Shown here in pieces: positions 18,322-26,551 of a stretch of 64,000 nucleotides of DNA. The stretch is taken from positions 124,001-188,000 of the forward strand of contig NZ_NEJH01000004.1 of assembly GCF_002113025.1 (NCBI RefSeq). The letters run 5' to 3'. Position 1 is the stretch's first letter; each line of letters opens with the position of its first letter. The stretch comes from Pseudomonas sp. B28(2017). GTDB lineage: Bacteria; Pseudomonadota; Gammaproteobacteria; Pseudomonadales; Pseudomonadaceae. The position numbers and the translations under genes are program-made. The notes under the pieces were generated by a model. That model saw only the letters and a list, made by a program, of their open reading frames with translations. It had not been told where the DNA came from and searched no databases.

Positions 18322-18530
18322 GCTTGACTCCCGGCGGTCATTGGGTGGCAATCAACCTGATCAAACGCAATACTGTTTGATAAGTTCTTTGTGGTATTCC
18401 GGCCTTGTGAGCAGTGCCTGCCAGACATAAGGAAATGCATCGGGCAGACCTGTAATGGGTTTGAGCCAAGCTCGTAGGAAATCACCCTGATACCATTAGG
18501 AAGTTTCGACATAGTATTCTTCTGACTCAT
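18318..18530 (-). CDS. Possible small protein coupled to the Ogr-like gene
   Basis: A reading frame of up to 70 residues whose TGA stop overlaps the ATG of the Ogr-like gene in an ATGA arrangement, which is the main reason to list it. The start could be 18530 or, with an AGAAG site upstream, 18512 (MSKLPNGIRV). The composition is unlike a GC-rich core gene and I recognise no domain. It may be only a leader frame or chance. Confidence 0.3.
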   Translation of the reverse strand: MSQKNTMSKLPNGIRVISYELGSNPLQVCPMHFLMSGRHCSQGRNTTKNLSNSIAFDQVDCHPMTAGSQA

Positions 18531-18621
18531 CTTTAATGATTGATTACTTACAAGAAAAAAAGTACTCATTACGCATAAATTAGGCACTCAAAAAGCATAT
18601 GTCAAAAGGAAGAGGCTCAAA

Positions 18622-19047
18622 TTGCGTAGCAAAAAATCACAAGCTGTTCTGGCTCGCCTGAAGCAAGTTACTGGTACAAAAACCGATGCTTCTTTATCCT
18701 CCGCGCTAAAGATCAGCCCGCAAACCCTTAGTAGTTGGCGCGGCCGCGACAGCACACCATACTCATTATGCGTAGAAATTGCCCAAGCCCGGGGAATATC
18801 CCTTGACTGGCTGCTGCTGGGTGAAGGGCCGACTCTGAGACAAAAAGTTACTGATTCCTCGGAAGCCAATCAGGAAAGCACAACACGGGAAAACACCATT
18901 CTCGCGCTCTGGCGGCTGCTCGGCGAAGATGATCGCTGCGCCATACAAAACGCACTCGAGGAAAAACAACGACTGCGCGATATGGAACTCAGACTTTCCG
19001 AAATGGCCTCTATTCTGGCGACACTTAAACCTTCGAATGAAACTTGA
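18622..19047 (+). CDS. Phage CI-type repressor, DNA-binding half
   Basis: A 141-residue protein whose first 66 residues match the bacteriophage CI repressor helix-turn-helix domain PF07022: RLKQVTGTKTDASLSSALKI, SPQTLSSWRGRDSTPYSLCVEIAQ, then ISLDWLLLGEG. The C-terminal part is a short helical tail (DRCAIQNALEEKQRLRDMEL), not the LexA-like peptidase of full CI proteins. It is therefore probably not RecA-cleavable. The start is TTG at 18622 with AAGGAAGAGG seven bases upstream; no ATG fits. It is divergent from the Ogr-like gene, so the 300-base interval between them likely holds its operators. Confidence 0.82.
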   Translation: MRSKKSQAVLARLKQVTGTKTDASLSSALKISPQTLSSWRGRDSTPYSLCVEIAQARGISLDWLLLGEGPTLRQKVTDSSEANQESTTRENTILALWRLLGEDDRCAIQNALEEKQRLRDMELRLSEMASILATLKPSNET

Positions 19048-19157
19048 TGACCTGCCGGCAATGAAGTTATTCGTCGCACTGACAACACGCCAGCCTGAAC
19101 TCACGATTCCAGCGAGTAACGTCTGTCACCCCGCCAAAGCAACCCTTTCACGACCTG

Positions 19158-19514
19158 TCATTTTCGCCCTCGCAGGTGTCGAATGATTTCGCCGATACCG
19201 GCGCTATCGATCCATTGCATGAGTTTGATGCTGATGGGAATAACGATCAGCGCACAAAGAAAGGCTGTTACGCCTGCTGTCAGAAAAGGCGCCAGCGGAT
19301 GCGCGACAGGCGTAAAGAGGTAACCGACACCGGCGGACAGCAACCAGGAGCCGATGCGCTGCCAGGCCTTGAAATCAGTGCGAGTGGTAGTGACCAGCCA
19401 CGCGCCAAGCATTGCACCGAACAGCGCCTCGCCATCAACTACCGGCAGTGTGGCAATCCCCATTCCCAACATCAGCCCACTGATACCGTTGTAGGTCGAA
19501 TCAGTCAGGCTCAT
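19158..19514 (-). CDS. Phage holin-like membrane protein
   Basis: A 118-residue protein with three or four hydrophobic segments: GISGLMLGMGIATLPVV, LFGAMLGAWLVTT, WLLSAGVGYLFTPV and AGVTAFLCALIVIPISI. A short basic tail (RHLRGRK) follows. Size, segment number and the charged end fit a phage holin of the type seen in Pseudomonas prophages and tailocins, where it opens the inner membrane for lysis. Its ATG at 19514 lies inside the end of the LuxR-type gene (14-base overlap), so the two are translationally coupled. No endolysin or spanin gene is adjacent, which leaves its present role open. Confidence 0.62.
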   Translation of the reverse strand: MSLTDSTYNGISGLMLGMGIATLPVVDGEALFGAMLGAWLVTTTRTDFKAWQRIGSWLLSAGVGYLFTPVAHPLAPFLTAGVTAFLCALIVIPISIKLMQWIDSAGIGEIIRHLRGRK

Positions 19515-19803
19515 GCGCACCTCGCGCAACTACCGAGTCCACGAGGATCGCTCCCGACTCGATCGCCTTGAGCAATGCACCAGTGCGAGAGCTGACGTCG
19601 AACTTTCGTCGAATATTGGCGAAGTGAAAATTGACGGTGGATTCCGTGCAATTCTCGATCCTGGCGATTTCCCAGGAAGTCTTGCCCTTGAAACACCACA
19701 TCAGGATTTGAGTTTCTTTCGCCGTCAGCTTCGCCGTTGGCGTACTTTTCTCTTCGCCAGGAGCTACCCGTGCCAAAGAGTCATTCGATTGTTGGGTTGA
19801 CAT
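19501..19803 (-). CDS. LuxR-type helix-turn-helix regulator, single domain
   Basis: A 100-residue protein consisting almost entirely of a LuxR/GerE DNA-binding domain (about residues 26-85: LTAKETQILMWCFKGKTSWE, IARIENCTESTVNFHFANIR, RKFDVSSRTGALLKAIESG). No signal-binding or receiver domain is present. The ATG at 19803 has AGAGGGA upstream. It overlaps the holin-like gene by 14 bases. A stand-alone GerE-domain gene driving a holin would couple host gene control to lysis, but that is inference from the overlap. Confidence 0.85.
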   Translation of the reverse strand: MSTQQSNDSLARVAPGEEKSTPTAKLTAKETQILMWCFKGKTSWEIARIENCTESTVNFHFANIRRKFDVSSRTGALLKAIESGAILVDSVVARGAHEPD

Positions 19804-19933
19804 AAGAATCCCTCTACATGAGAACACCCGTCGCTGGGCATCCACTGTTAGAGAGAAATACTGACGACAAGGCCGAACCCGGACAATTGACGGGAGTTGT
19901 AGCGGCGAGCACTACACAACGCCATGCCAGGAC

Positions 19934-20551
19934 CTAGCCGAGCACCACCAACCGGTTCGGCAACTCATTGCGCACATGGGTCACGGGTACATGCACCTTT
20001 AGCAGTTCGCCGCAGGCTTCGATGCAACTGATAAACCCTTGCAGCGTCTGTCCCTGCTTCACCTGCTGGGTGAACGTGGCGACGATCGCGTTCCAGTTCT
20101 TGTTGTCCAGGCGACTGGATATCCCTTCATCCACCAGGATCTCCACATAACGCTCGGCCTCGGAAACAAAAATCAGCACGCCGGTGCGGCCTTCGGTGTG
20201 GTGCAGGTTCTGCTCCAGAAACTGCCGGCGCGCCAGGTTCGAGGCGCGCCAGTGGCGCACCGAGCGCGGGATCAGGCGGGTGGTGACTTTCGGCAGGCGG
20301 AACACCAGGCACAGGATGATGAAGATGGCCCATTGCACCATCAGCAGGCTATGCATGGTCAGCCAACCAGTGAGGTAATGCACGATGCCCGGCACCAGCA
20401 GCGCCAGCAGGCTGGCCCACAGCAACGGGATATACGCATAGTCGTCGGCGCGGGCCGCGAGCACGGTCACCAGCTCTGCATCGGTATCGCGCTCGACCCG
20501 GGCAATTGCCTCGGCAACTTTGCGTTGTTCGTGTTCAGTCAGTAATGCCAT
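19934..20551 (-). CDS. TPM-domain membrane protein
   Basis: A 205-residue protein. The N-terminal TPM-like half starts MALLTEHEQRKVAEAIARVE and contains DAELVTVLAARADDYAYIP. Two membrane segments follow (LLWASLLALLVPGIVHYLTG; LLMVQWAIFIILCLVF), then the C-terminal part with GVLIFVSEAERYVEILVDEG, a typical TPM strand-helix unit. It is the third gene of the lemA-ygcG-TPM operon, 28 bases after the previous gene. The role of TPM proteins in bacteria is unclear; envelope stress or photosystem-repair-like proteolysis has been proposed for relatives. Confidence 0.85.
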   Translation of the reverse strand: MALLTEHEQRKVAEAIARVERDTDAELVTVLAARADDYAYIPLLWASLLALLVPGIVHYLTGWLTMHSLLMVQWAIFIILCLVFRLPKVTTRLIPRSVRHWRASNLARRQFLEQNLHHTEGRTGVLIFVSEAERYVEILVDEGISSRLDNKNWNAIVATFTQQVKQGQTLQGFISCIEACGELLKVHVPVTHVRNELPNRLVVLG

Positions 20552-20579
20552 GTCGTGAATTGCCTGCTCGTTTTTATTG

Positions 20580-21335
20580 TCACCAGCCGCCGGACGAACC
20601 ACCCCCGCCGAAACTGCCCCCGCCGCCGCTGAAGCCTCCCCCTCCACCGCCACCGCCAAATCCACCACCGCCAAAGCTGCCCCCGGATCCACCGGAGCCG
20701 CCCCGGCCGGCGGGAAGGATACCGAGCATCTGGCACACAAAAACAGTCAGGATGAACAACATCACCAAAAACACCAGCAACCCGGGATGCCGCGAGACAA
20801 AATCGTCCCCCGGATCGCCTCTGGATTCATACGCCGTGGAGGGTTCATCCAAGGGGTTACCGCCCAGCACCACCAGCATCGCCGCCACGCCGTCACTGAT
20901 GCCTTTACTGAAGTTGCCGGTCTTGAACGCCGGGGCGATGACCCGGTTGATGATCACCGAACTCTGGGCGTCCGTCAGTCGGTCCTCCAGGCCGTAGCCG
21001 ACTTCGATGCGAAGTTTGTGCTCGTTGCGGGCGACGATCAGCAAGGCGCCGTTGTTCTTGCCCTTCTGCCCGATGCCCCAATGGCGACCCAGTTGATAAC
21101 CGAAGTCGGCGATATCGGTGCCTTGCAAATCCGGCAAAGTCACTACCACAAGCTGTTCGCCGGTGGCTTGCTCATGGGCCTGAAGTTGCCGAGTGAGTTG
21201 CTCGCGCACCGATGGCTCGATCATCTGCGCATTGTCGACCACCCGGCCGGTCAGCGCCGGGAAGCTCAGTTCGGCCCGGGCCGTGATCATCACCACCCAC
21301 AACAACAGCAACAGGCCTGTTTTCAGGACGCGCAT
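20580..21335 (-). CDS. TPM-domain protein with Gly-rich tail, YgcG-like
   Basis: A 251-residue secreted, membrane-tethered protein. It has a signal peptide (about 1-21, LLLLLWVVMITARA), then the TPM domain (about 25-150) with LTGRVVDNAQMIEPSVREQL, GEQLVVVTLPDLQG and LRIEVGYGLEDRLTDAQSS. A membrane segment (LLVFLVMLFILTVFVC) follows, and the tail of about 55 residues is mostly Gly with Ser and Phe, ending SSGGW. This is the usual YgcG design. It lies between lemA and a second TPM gene. The GC-rich glycine codons at 20580-20720 are coding, not a DNA repeat array. Confidence 0.9.
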   Translation of the reverse strand: MRVLKTGLLLLLWVVMITARAELSFPALTGRVVDNAQMIEPSVREQLTRQLQAHEQATGEQLVVVTLPDLQGTDIADFGYQLGRHWGIGQKGKNNGALLIVARNEHKLRIEVGYGLEDRLTDAQSSVIINRVIAPAFKTGNFSKGISDGVAAMLVVLGGNPLDEPSTAYESRGDPGDDFVSRHPGLLVFLVMLFILTVFVCQMLGILPAGRGGSGGSGGSFGGGGFGGGGGGGGFSGGGGSFGGGGSSGGW

Positions 21336-21372
21336 GGGTAACCTCTTGCGTGGTGACGCCGATGACCGCTGT

Positions 21373-21978
21373 TCAGAATTTGACCTCGGGGGCCTTTTCC
21401 GAACCCGGTGAGGCCTCGAAGGTCTCGCGCACCGACAGGTCGCTGTACATCACGCTGTGCCACAGGCGTCCAGGGAACGTACGGATCTCGGTGTTGTACT
21501 TCTGCACCGCAAGGATGAAATCACGCCGGGCCACGCTGATCCGGTTCTCGGTGCCTTCAAGCTGTGATTGCAAGGCGAGAAAGTTCTGATTGGCCTTGAG
21601 GTCCGGATAACGCTCGGAGACCACCATCAAACGACTCAAGGCACCACTGAGCTGATCCTGGGCCTGCTGGTACTGCTTGAGTTTTTCCGGGTTGTCGAGG
21701 GTCGAGGCATCCACCTGGATCGACGTGGCCTTGGCCCGGGCCTCAATGACCGCGGTTAGTGTCTCTTCTTCATGCCTGGCGTAGCCCTTGACGGTTTCCA
21801 CCAGATTGGGAATCAGGTCGGCGCGCCGCTGATACTGGTTCTGTACCTGCCCCCAGGCGGCCTTGGCCTGTTCGTCGAGGGTCGGGATGTTGTTGATCCC
21901 GCAGGCGGTCAGCAACGTGGCCAGCACCAGCAGCGTGACGACCTGCAAACGCAAACGGTAGGTTGGACTTACATTCAT
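21373..21978 (-). CDS. lemA: LemA-family lipoprotein
   Basis: A 201-residue protein with a lipoprotein signal ending LLTACG (Cys about 26), so probably membrane-anchored outside the cytosol. Family motifs are DEQAKAAWGQVQNQYQRRAD, LIPNLVETVKGYA, RATSI-type EARAKATSIQ, RYPDLKANQNFLALQSQLEG and ENRISVARRDFILAVQKYN. The helical-bundle length is normal. It is the first gene of the lemA-ygcG-TPM operon, with a 37-base gap to the next gene. LemA and TPM proteins co-occur in many bacteria, but their shared function is not known. Confidence 0.93.
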   Translation of the reverse strand: MNVSPTYRLRLQVVTLLVLATLLTACGINNIPTLDEQAKAAWGQVQNQYQRRADLIPNLVETVKGYARHEEETLTAVIEARAKATSIQVDASTLDNPEKLKQYQQAQDQLSGALSRLMVVSERYPDLKANQNFLALQSQLEGTENRISVARRDFILAVQKYNTEIRTFPGRLWHSVMYSDLSVRETFEASPGSEKAPEVKF

Positions 21979-22240
21979 CAGAATGACGCTCCCTTGTACA
22001 TTTCATGAAAAAACCGAGCGTGAAACCTTCTGAGCCGGGTCTTGGGGCATAATCGCCCGCGCCTCTGGATTGCAACGGGCCGATGGGCTAAAAAGAGGCC
22101 CTGCGCAAAAACGCATCCGCCCGCTGGCTGTCGTTTTTGGCTCTGGTTTGTTGAGCCGGCACCCGAACAACAATAGACGCTCCCTAATTTTTGGCTGGCC
22201 GGCGTGTACATCGCCGCTTGGGCCCTTGAGAAAACTATTC

Positions 22241-24532
22241 ATGAAGAAGCTGTGTTTGCTGGGCATGTTCGTCAGCCTGGCCAGTCATAACGTATTGGCC
22301 GCCACGACGCCCGCCCCTCTGGAGAACAAGGAAGCCTTCGTCAGCAACCTGATGAAGCAAATGACCCTCAATGAAAAAATCGGCCAGTTGCGCCTGATCA
22401 GCATCGGCCCGGAAATGCCCCGGGAGCTGATCCGCAAGGAAATCGCGGCAGGCAACATCGGCGGTACGTTCAACTCGATCACCCGCCCCGAAAACCGGCC
22501 GATGCAGGACGCGGCCATGCGCAGCCGCCTGAAGATCCCTATGTTCTTCGCCTACGACGTGATCCACGGCCACCGCACCATTTTCCCGATCCCGCTGGCC
22601 CTGGCCTCGAGCTGGGACATGGACGCCATCGGCCTGTCCGGGCGCATCGCCGCCAAGGAAGCTGCGGCTGACAGCCTCGACATCACCTTCGCGCCGATGG
22701 TCGACATCTCCCGCGACCCGCGTTGGGGCCGTACTTCCGAAGGCTTCGGCGAAGACACCTATCTGGTGTCGCGCATTGCCGGCGTGATGGTCAAGGCGTT
22801 CCAGGGTACTGGCACGAACGCGGCCGACAGCATCATGGCCAGCGTCAAGCACTTCGCCCTGTACGGCGCCGTCGAGGGCGGTCGCGACTACAACGTGGTC
22901 GACATGAGCCCGGTCAAGATGTACCAGGACTACCTGCCGCCGTACCGCGCCGCCATCGATGCCGGCGCTGGCGGGGTCATGGTCGCGCTGAACTCGATCA
23001 ACGGCGTACCGGCCACGGCCAACACCTGGCTGATGAACGACCTGCTGCGCAAGGAATGGGGCTTCAAGGGCCTGGCGGTCAGCGACCACGGGGCGATATT
23101 CGAGCTGATCAAGCACGGCGTTGCCGCCGACGGTCGCGAAGCGGCGAAGCTGGCGATCAAGGCCGGCATCCACATGAGCATGAACGACACCCTGTATGGC
23201 AAAGAACTGCCTGGGCTGCTGAAGTCCGGCGAGATCCAGCAGAGCGACATCGACAACGCCGTGCGCGCGGTACTGGAAGCCAAGTACGACATGGGCCTGT
23301 TCAAGGACCCGTACCTGCGTATTGGCAAGGCCGAGGATGATCCGGCCGACACCTACGCCGACAGCCGCCTGCACCGTGCCGAGGCCCGTGATGTGGCGCG
23401 CCGCAGCATGGTGTTGCTGAAGAACCGGAACGAAACCCTGCCACTGAAGAAGACCGCGAAAATCGCCTTGGTCGGCCCGCTGGCCAAGGCGCCGATCGAC
23501 ATGATGGGCAGCTGGGCTGCCGCCGGTAGGCCGGCGCAATCGGTGACCCTGTTCGACGGCATGACCAACGCCCTGGGCGACAAGTCGACACTGATCTACG
23601 CCCGTGGCGCCAACATCACCAGCGACCCGAAAATCCTCGGGTACCTGAACTTCCTCAACTTCGACGCCCCGGAAGTGGTGGATGACCCACGCCCGGCGAA
23701 CGTGCTGATCGATGAAGCAGTGAAAGCAGCCAAGGATGCTGACATCGTGGTCGCAGCGGTTGGCGAATCCCGTGGCATGTCCCACGAATCGTCGAGCCGC
23801 ACCGACCTGAACATCCCGGAAAACCAGCGCGAGCTGATCCGCGCCCTGAAAGCCACCGGCAAACCGCTGGTGCTGGTGTTGATGAACGGCCGCCCACTGA
23901 CGATCCTCGAAGAGAAAGAACAGGCCGACGCGATCCTGGAAACCTGGTTCACCGGCACCGAGGGCGGCAACGCCATCGCCGATGTGCTGTTCGGCGACTA
24001 CAACCCGTCGGGCAAACTGCCGATCACCATCCCGCGCTCGGTAGGCCAGATTCCGACCTACTACAACCACCTGACCATTGGCCGGCCGTTCACCCCGGGC
24101 AAACCGGGCAACTACACCTCGCAGTATTTCGATGACACCACAGGTCCCCTGTACCCGTTCGGCTATGGCCTGAGCTACACCAACTTCAGCCTGAGCGACA
24201 TGGCGCTGTCGTCGACCACGCTGAACAAGACTGGCAAGCTCGACGCCAGCGTCACGGTGAAAAACACCGGCAAGCGTGACGGCGAAACCGTGGTGCAGTT
24301 GTACATCCAGGACGTAGCGGGCTCGATGATCCGCCCGATCAAGGAACTGAAGAACTTCCAGAAAGTGATGATCAAGGCCGGCGAACAAAAAGTCGTGCAC
24401 TTCACCATCACCGAGGACGACCTGAAGTTCTACAACACCCAGCTCAAGTACGCGGCAGAGCCGGGCAAGTTCAATGTGCAGATCGGCCTGGATTCAGAGG
24501 ACGTGACGCAGCAGAGTTTTGAGTTGCTGTAA
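22241..24532 (+). CDS. bglX: Periplasmic beta-glucosidase, glycoside hydrolase family 3
   Basis: A 763-residue secreted enzyme that hydrolyses beta-glucosides in the periplasm. A signal peptide covers about residues 1-20 (KKLCLLGMFVSLASHNVLA). The GH3 N-terminal barrel includes MTLNEKIGQLRLI, FAPMVDISRDPRWGRTSEGF, GEDTYL and, with the nucleophile Asp, LAVSDHGAIFELI. The second domain has ESRGMSHESSSRTDLNIPE. A C-terminal fibronectin-III-like domain carries LYPFGYGLSYTNF and DGETVVQLYIQD. The length equals that of E. coli BglX. An open frame extends upstream, but only the ATG at 22241 gives the signal peptide. A REPIN follows the stop. Confidence 0.95.
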   Translation: MKKLCLLGMFVSLASHNVLAATTPAPLENKEAFVSNLMKQMTLNEKIGQLRLISIGPEMPRELIRKEIAAGNIGGTFNSITRPENRPMQDAAMRSRLKIPMFFAYDVIHGHRTIFPIPLALASSWDMDAIGLSGRIAAKEAAADSLDITFAPMVDISRDPRWGRTSEGFGEDTYLVSRIAGVMVKAFQGTGTNAADSIMASVKHFALYGAVEGGRDYNVVDMSPVKMYQDYLPPYRAAIDAGAGGVMVALNSINGVPATANTWLMNDLLRKEWGFKGLAVSDHGAIFELIKHGVAADGREAAKLAIKAGIHMSMNDTLYGKELPGLLKSGEIQQSDIDNAVRAVLEAKYDMGLFKDPYLRIGKAEDDPADTYADSRLHRAEARDVARRSMVLLKNRNETLPLKKTAKIALVGPLAKAPIDMMGSWAAAGRPAQSVTLFDGMTNALGDKSTLIYARGANITSDPKILGYLNFLNFDAPEVVDDPRPANVLIDEAVKAAKDADIVVAAVGESRGMSHESSSRTDLNIPENQRELIRALKATGKPLVLVLMNGRPLTILEEKEQADAILETWFTGTEGGNAIADVLFGDYNPSGKLPITIPRSVGQIPTYYNHLTIGRPFTPGKPGNYTSQYFDDTTGPLYPFGYGLSYTNFSLSDMALSSTTLNKTGKLDASVTVKNTGKRDGETVVQLYIQDVAGSMIRPIKELKNFQKVMIKAGEQKVVHFTITEDDLKFYNTQLKYAAEPGKFNVQIGLDSEDVTQQSFELL

Positions 24533-24554
24533 TCCCGAGACACCGCAATAACCC

Positions 24555-24643
24555 TGTGGGAGCGAGCCTGCTCGCGAAGACGGAGTGTCAGTCAAAATCG
24601 TGTCGACTGATCGACCGCATTCGCGAGCAGGCTCGCTCCCACA
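24555..24643. repeat. REPIN between bglX and the cls-like gene
   Basis: An 89-base doublet of inverted REP cores between two convergent genes. It has the same outer 23-base arms as the copies at 6517 and 30993, with a different spacer. Confidence 0.9.
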
Positions 24644-24672
24644 GTGGTTTTGTGGTGTTGAGAAAGTCGGAT

Positions 24673-25830
24673 TCAACCCCGCCGATCCAGCAGATTCACC
24701 ACCACCCGATCCACCCATCCCCACACCCGCTGCTTTACCCGCCGCCACAGTGGCCGCCGCTTCCATTCTTCCAGACTGACTTGCTGGCTCAGGGCGAAGT
24801 CACGCTCGAAACTCGCGGCTACCGCTTGGGTCAATCCGGGGTCCAGTGCTTCCAGGTTGGCTTCCAGGTTGAAACGCAGATTCCAGTGATCGAAGTTGCA
24901 CGAACCGATGCTCACCCAGTCATCGATCAGGACCATTTTCAAGTGCAGGAAACACGGCTGGTATTCGTAGATCTTCACCCCTGCCCTGAGCAGTCGCGGG
25001 TAGTAGCGATGTCCGGCATAACGCACGGATGGGTGATCGGTACGGGGGCCGGTCAGCAGCAAGCGCACATCGACGCCCCGGGCAGCCGCCCGGCGCAGGG
25101 AACGGCGGACTTTCCAGGTCGGCAAAAAGTACGGCGTAGCCAGCCAGATCCGTCGATGGCCGCTGTTCAGGGCGCGCACCAGCGATTGCAGAATGTCCCG
25201 GTGTTGACGGGCGTCGGCATACGCCACCCGCCCCATACCCTCGCCTTGGGACGGCACACGGGGTAACCGCGGCAAGCCGAAATGCGAGGCTGGTCGCCAG
25301 GCACGTCGATGGCGGTTGGCAATCCACTGCCGATCGAACAGCAGCTGCCAGTCGAGCACCAGCGGGCCGGTGATTTCCACCATCACTTCGTGCCATTCGC
25401 TGACGTCTTCGCCCGGCGTCCAGAACTCATCCGTGACGCCTGTGCCGCCGACCACGGCCAGGCTCTGGTCCACCAGCAGCAGCTTGCGGTGATCGCGATA
25501 AAAGTTGCCTACCCAACGTCGCCAACTCAGGCGATTGTAAAAACGCAGCTCCACACCGGCGGACATCAGTCGCTGACGCAAGGCCAGGGTAAAGGCGAGG
25601 CTGCCGTAATCATCGAACAGGCAGCGCACCCGCACGCCGCGCTCGGCGGCCTGCACCAAGGCCTGGACCATGGCTTCGGCGCAGGCACCCGCTTCCACCA
25701 GATACAGCTCCAGCTCGACCTGCTCTTCAGCCCGGGCAATCGCCACCAGCATTCGCGGAAAAAACTGCGGACCGTCGACCAGCAGTTCGAAATGGTTGCC
25801 TTCACGCCAGGGAAAAACCGGACCGGCCAT
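24673..25830 (-). CDS. clsB: Phospholipase D-like cardiolipin synthase (ClsB type)
   Basis: A 385-residue enzyme with two HKD motifs: HRKLLLVDQSLAVVGGTGVT (about residues 117-136) and HLKMVLIDDWVSIGSCNFD (about 298-316). Both carry the H-x-K-x4-D residues and trailing G-G/S and N typical of phosphatidyl transferases. There is no N-terminal membrane pair, which fits ClsB (YbhO) rather than ClsA. ClsB makes cardiolipin at the inner membrane from phosphatidylglycerol. Its ATG follows the yceI stop by a single base, so the two are co-transcribed. Confidence 0.85.
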   Translation of the reverse strand: MAGPVFPWREGNHFELLVDGPQFFPRMLVAIARAEEQVELELYLVEAGACAEAMVQALVQAAERGVRVRCLFDDYGSLAFTLALRQRLMSAGVELRFYNRLSWRRWVGNFYRDHRKLLLVDQSLAVVGGTGVTDEFWTPGEDVSEWHEVMVEITGPLVLDWQLLFDRQWIANRHRRAWRPASHFGLPRLPRVPSQGEGMGRVAYADARQHRDILQSLVRALNSGHRRIWLATPYFLPTWKVRRSLRRAAARGVDVRLLLTGPRTDHPSVRYAGHRYYPRLLRAGVKIYEYQPCFLHLKMVLIDDWVSIGSCNFDHWNLRFNLEANLEALDPGLTQAVAASFERDFALSQQVSLEEWKRRPLWRRVKQRVWGWVDRVVVNLLDRRG

Positions 25831-25831
25831 G

Positions 25832-26422
25832 TCAACGCGCCGTGAAAATCAGTACCGCACCCACCGGTACCGACAGACTGATCGCCGACAGGTCGGCCAT
25901 TTTGCGCAATGCTTCCAGGCCAGGAGCCAAATCGAAATCTTCGGCGTTGATCACCAGCGGCTCGAGGGTCACCACCTGAAAGCGCCGGTCATCCAGACGG
26001 GTCGCCAGCAGTTGGGCCTGGTACTCGCGCTGTTTGCCGTGCAGGTCGACCTTCAGCGGCAGGCGCAACTCCAGTTGTGCGCCGGGAGCGAGGTCGTTGA
26101 TCGGGCGCAGATCGATTTTCGTGGTGATCAAGGCGTCGGGAAACCGGTCGATCTGGAACAGTGTCTTGCGCATGCGCTCATCGCGCAACGGAACGCCGCT
26201 ATTGATCGACTCCAGTTCGACTTCCACCTGCGCCAGCCCCTCGGGATCGACCTTGCCGTGCAGCACCAGAAAGCGCTGCACTTCGGAGACATTGGCGTTT
26301 TTGGTGCTGACAAACGACAGGCGCGAAGACTCACCATCGAGGTACCAATCGGCACGGGCCGACAAAGCGGTGCCAGCCAGCAGCAGGAAAGCGAGGGGTT
26401 GGAGGGTGGAGCGCATCGACAT
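25832..26422 (-). CDS. YceI-family periplasmic protein
   Basis: A 196-residue secreted protein. A signal peptide ends at about ALSARA, followed by DWYLDGESSRLSFVSTKNAN, the characteristic first strands of the YceI lipocalin-like barrel. NSGVPLRDERMRKTLFQID and PDALITTK also match. YceI proteins bind long polyisoprenoids. Starts at 26422 or 26416 are both possible. It is followed after one base by the cardiolipin-synthase-like gene. Confidence 0.88.
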   Translation of the reverse strand: MSMRSTLQPLAFLLLAGTALSARADWYLDGESSRLSFVSTKNANVSEVQRFLVLHGKVDPEGLAQVEVELESINSGVPLRDERMRKTLFQIDRFPDALITTKIDLRPINDLAPGAQLELRLPLKVDLHGKQREYQAQLLATRLDDRRFQVVTLEPLVINAEDFDLAPGLEALRKMADLSAISLSVPVGAVLIFTAR

Positions 26423-26551
26423 AGAGACTCGTGGGGCAGATAAACCTGAGCTGAACCTTAACCGGCCTTCAGCGCATTGCAAGCCATCTACTGCTCCAAA
26501 CCCGCCTTTGTGGCGATGGACCTGTCGCCCTACCTCGATATTTCAGCGCCG

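Noticed and set aside
20580..20740. GC-rich repetitive DNA that looks like a short tandem array
   Set aside because: It is glycine codons of the YgcG-like protein tail, not a DNA repeat or CRISPR array.
22235..24400. A 721-codon open frame antisense to bglX
   Set aside because: It mirrors the GH3 coding sequence, has shadow-type composition and no ribosome site.
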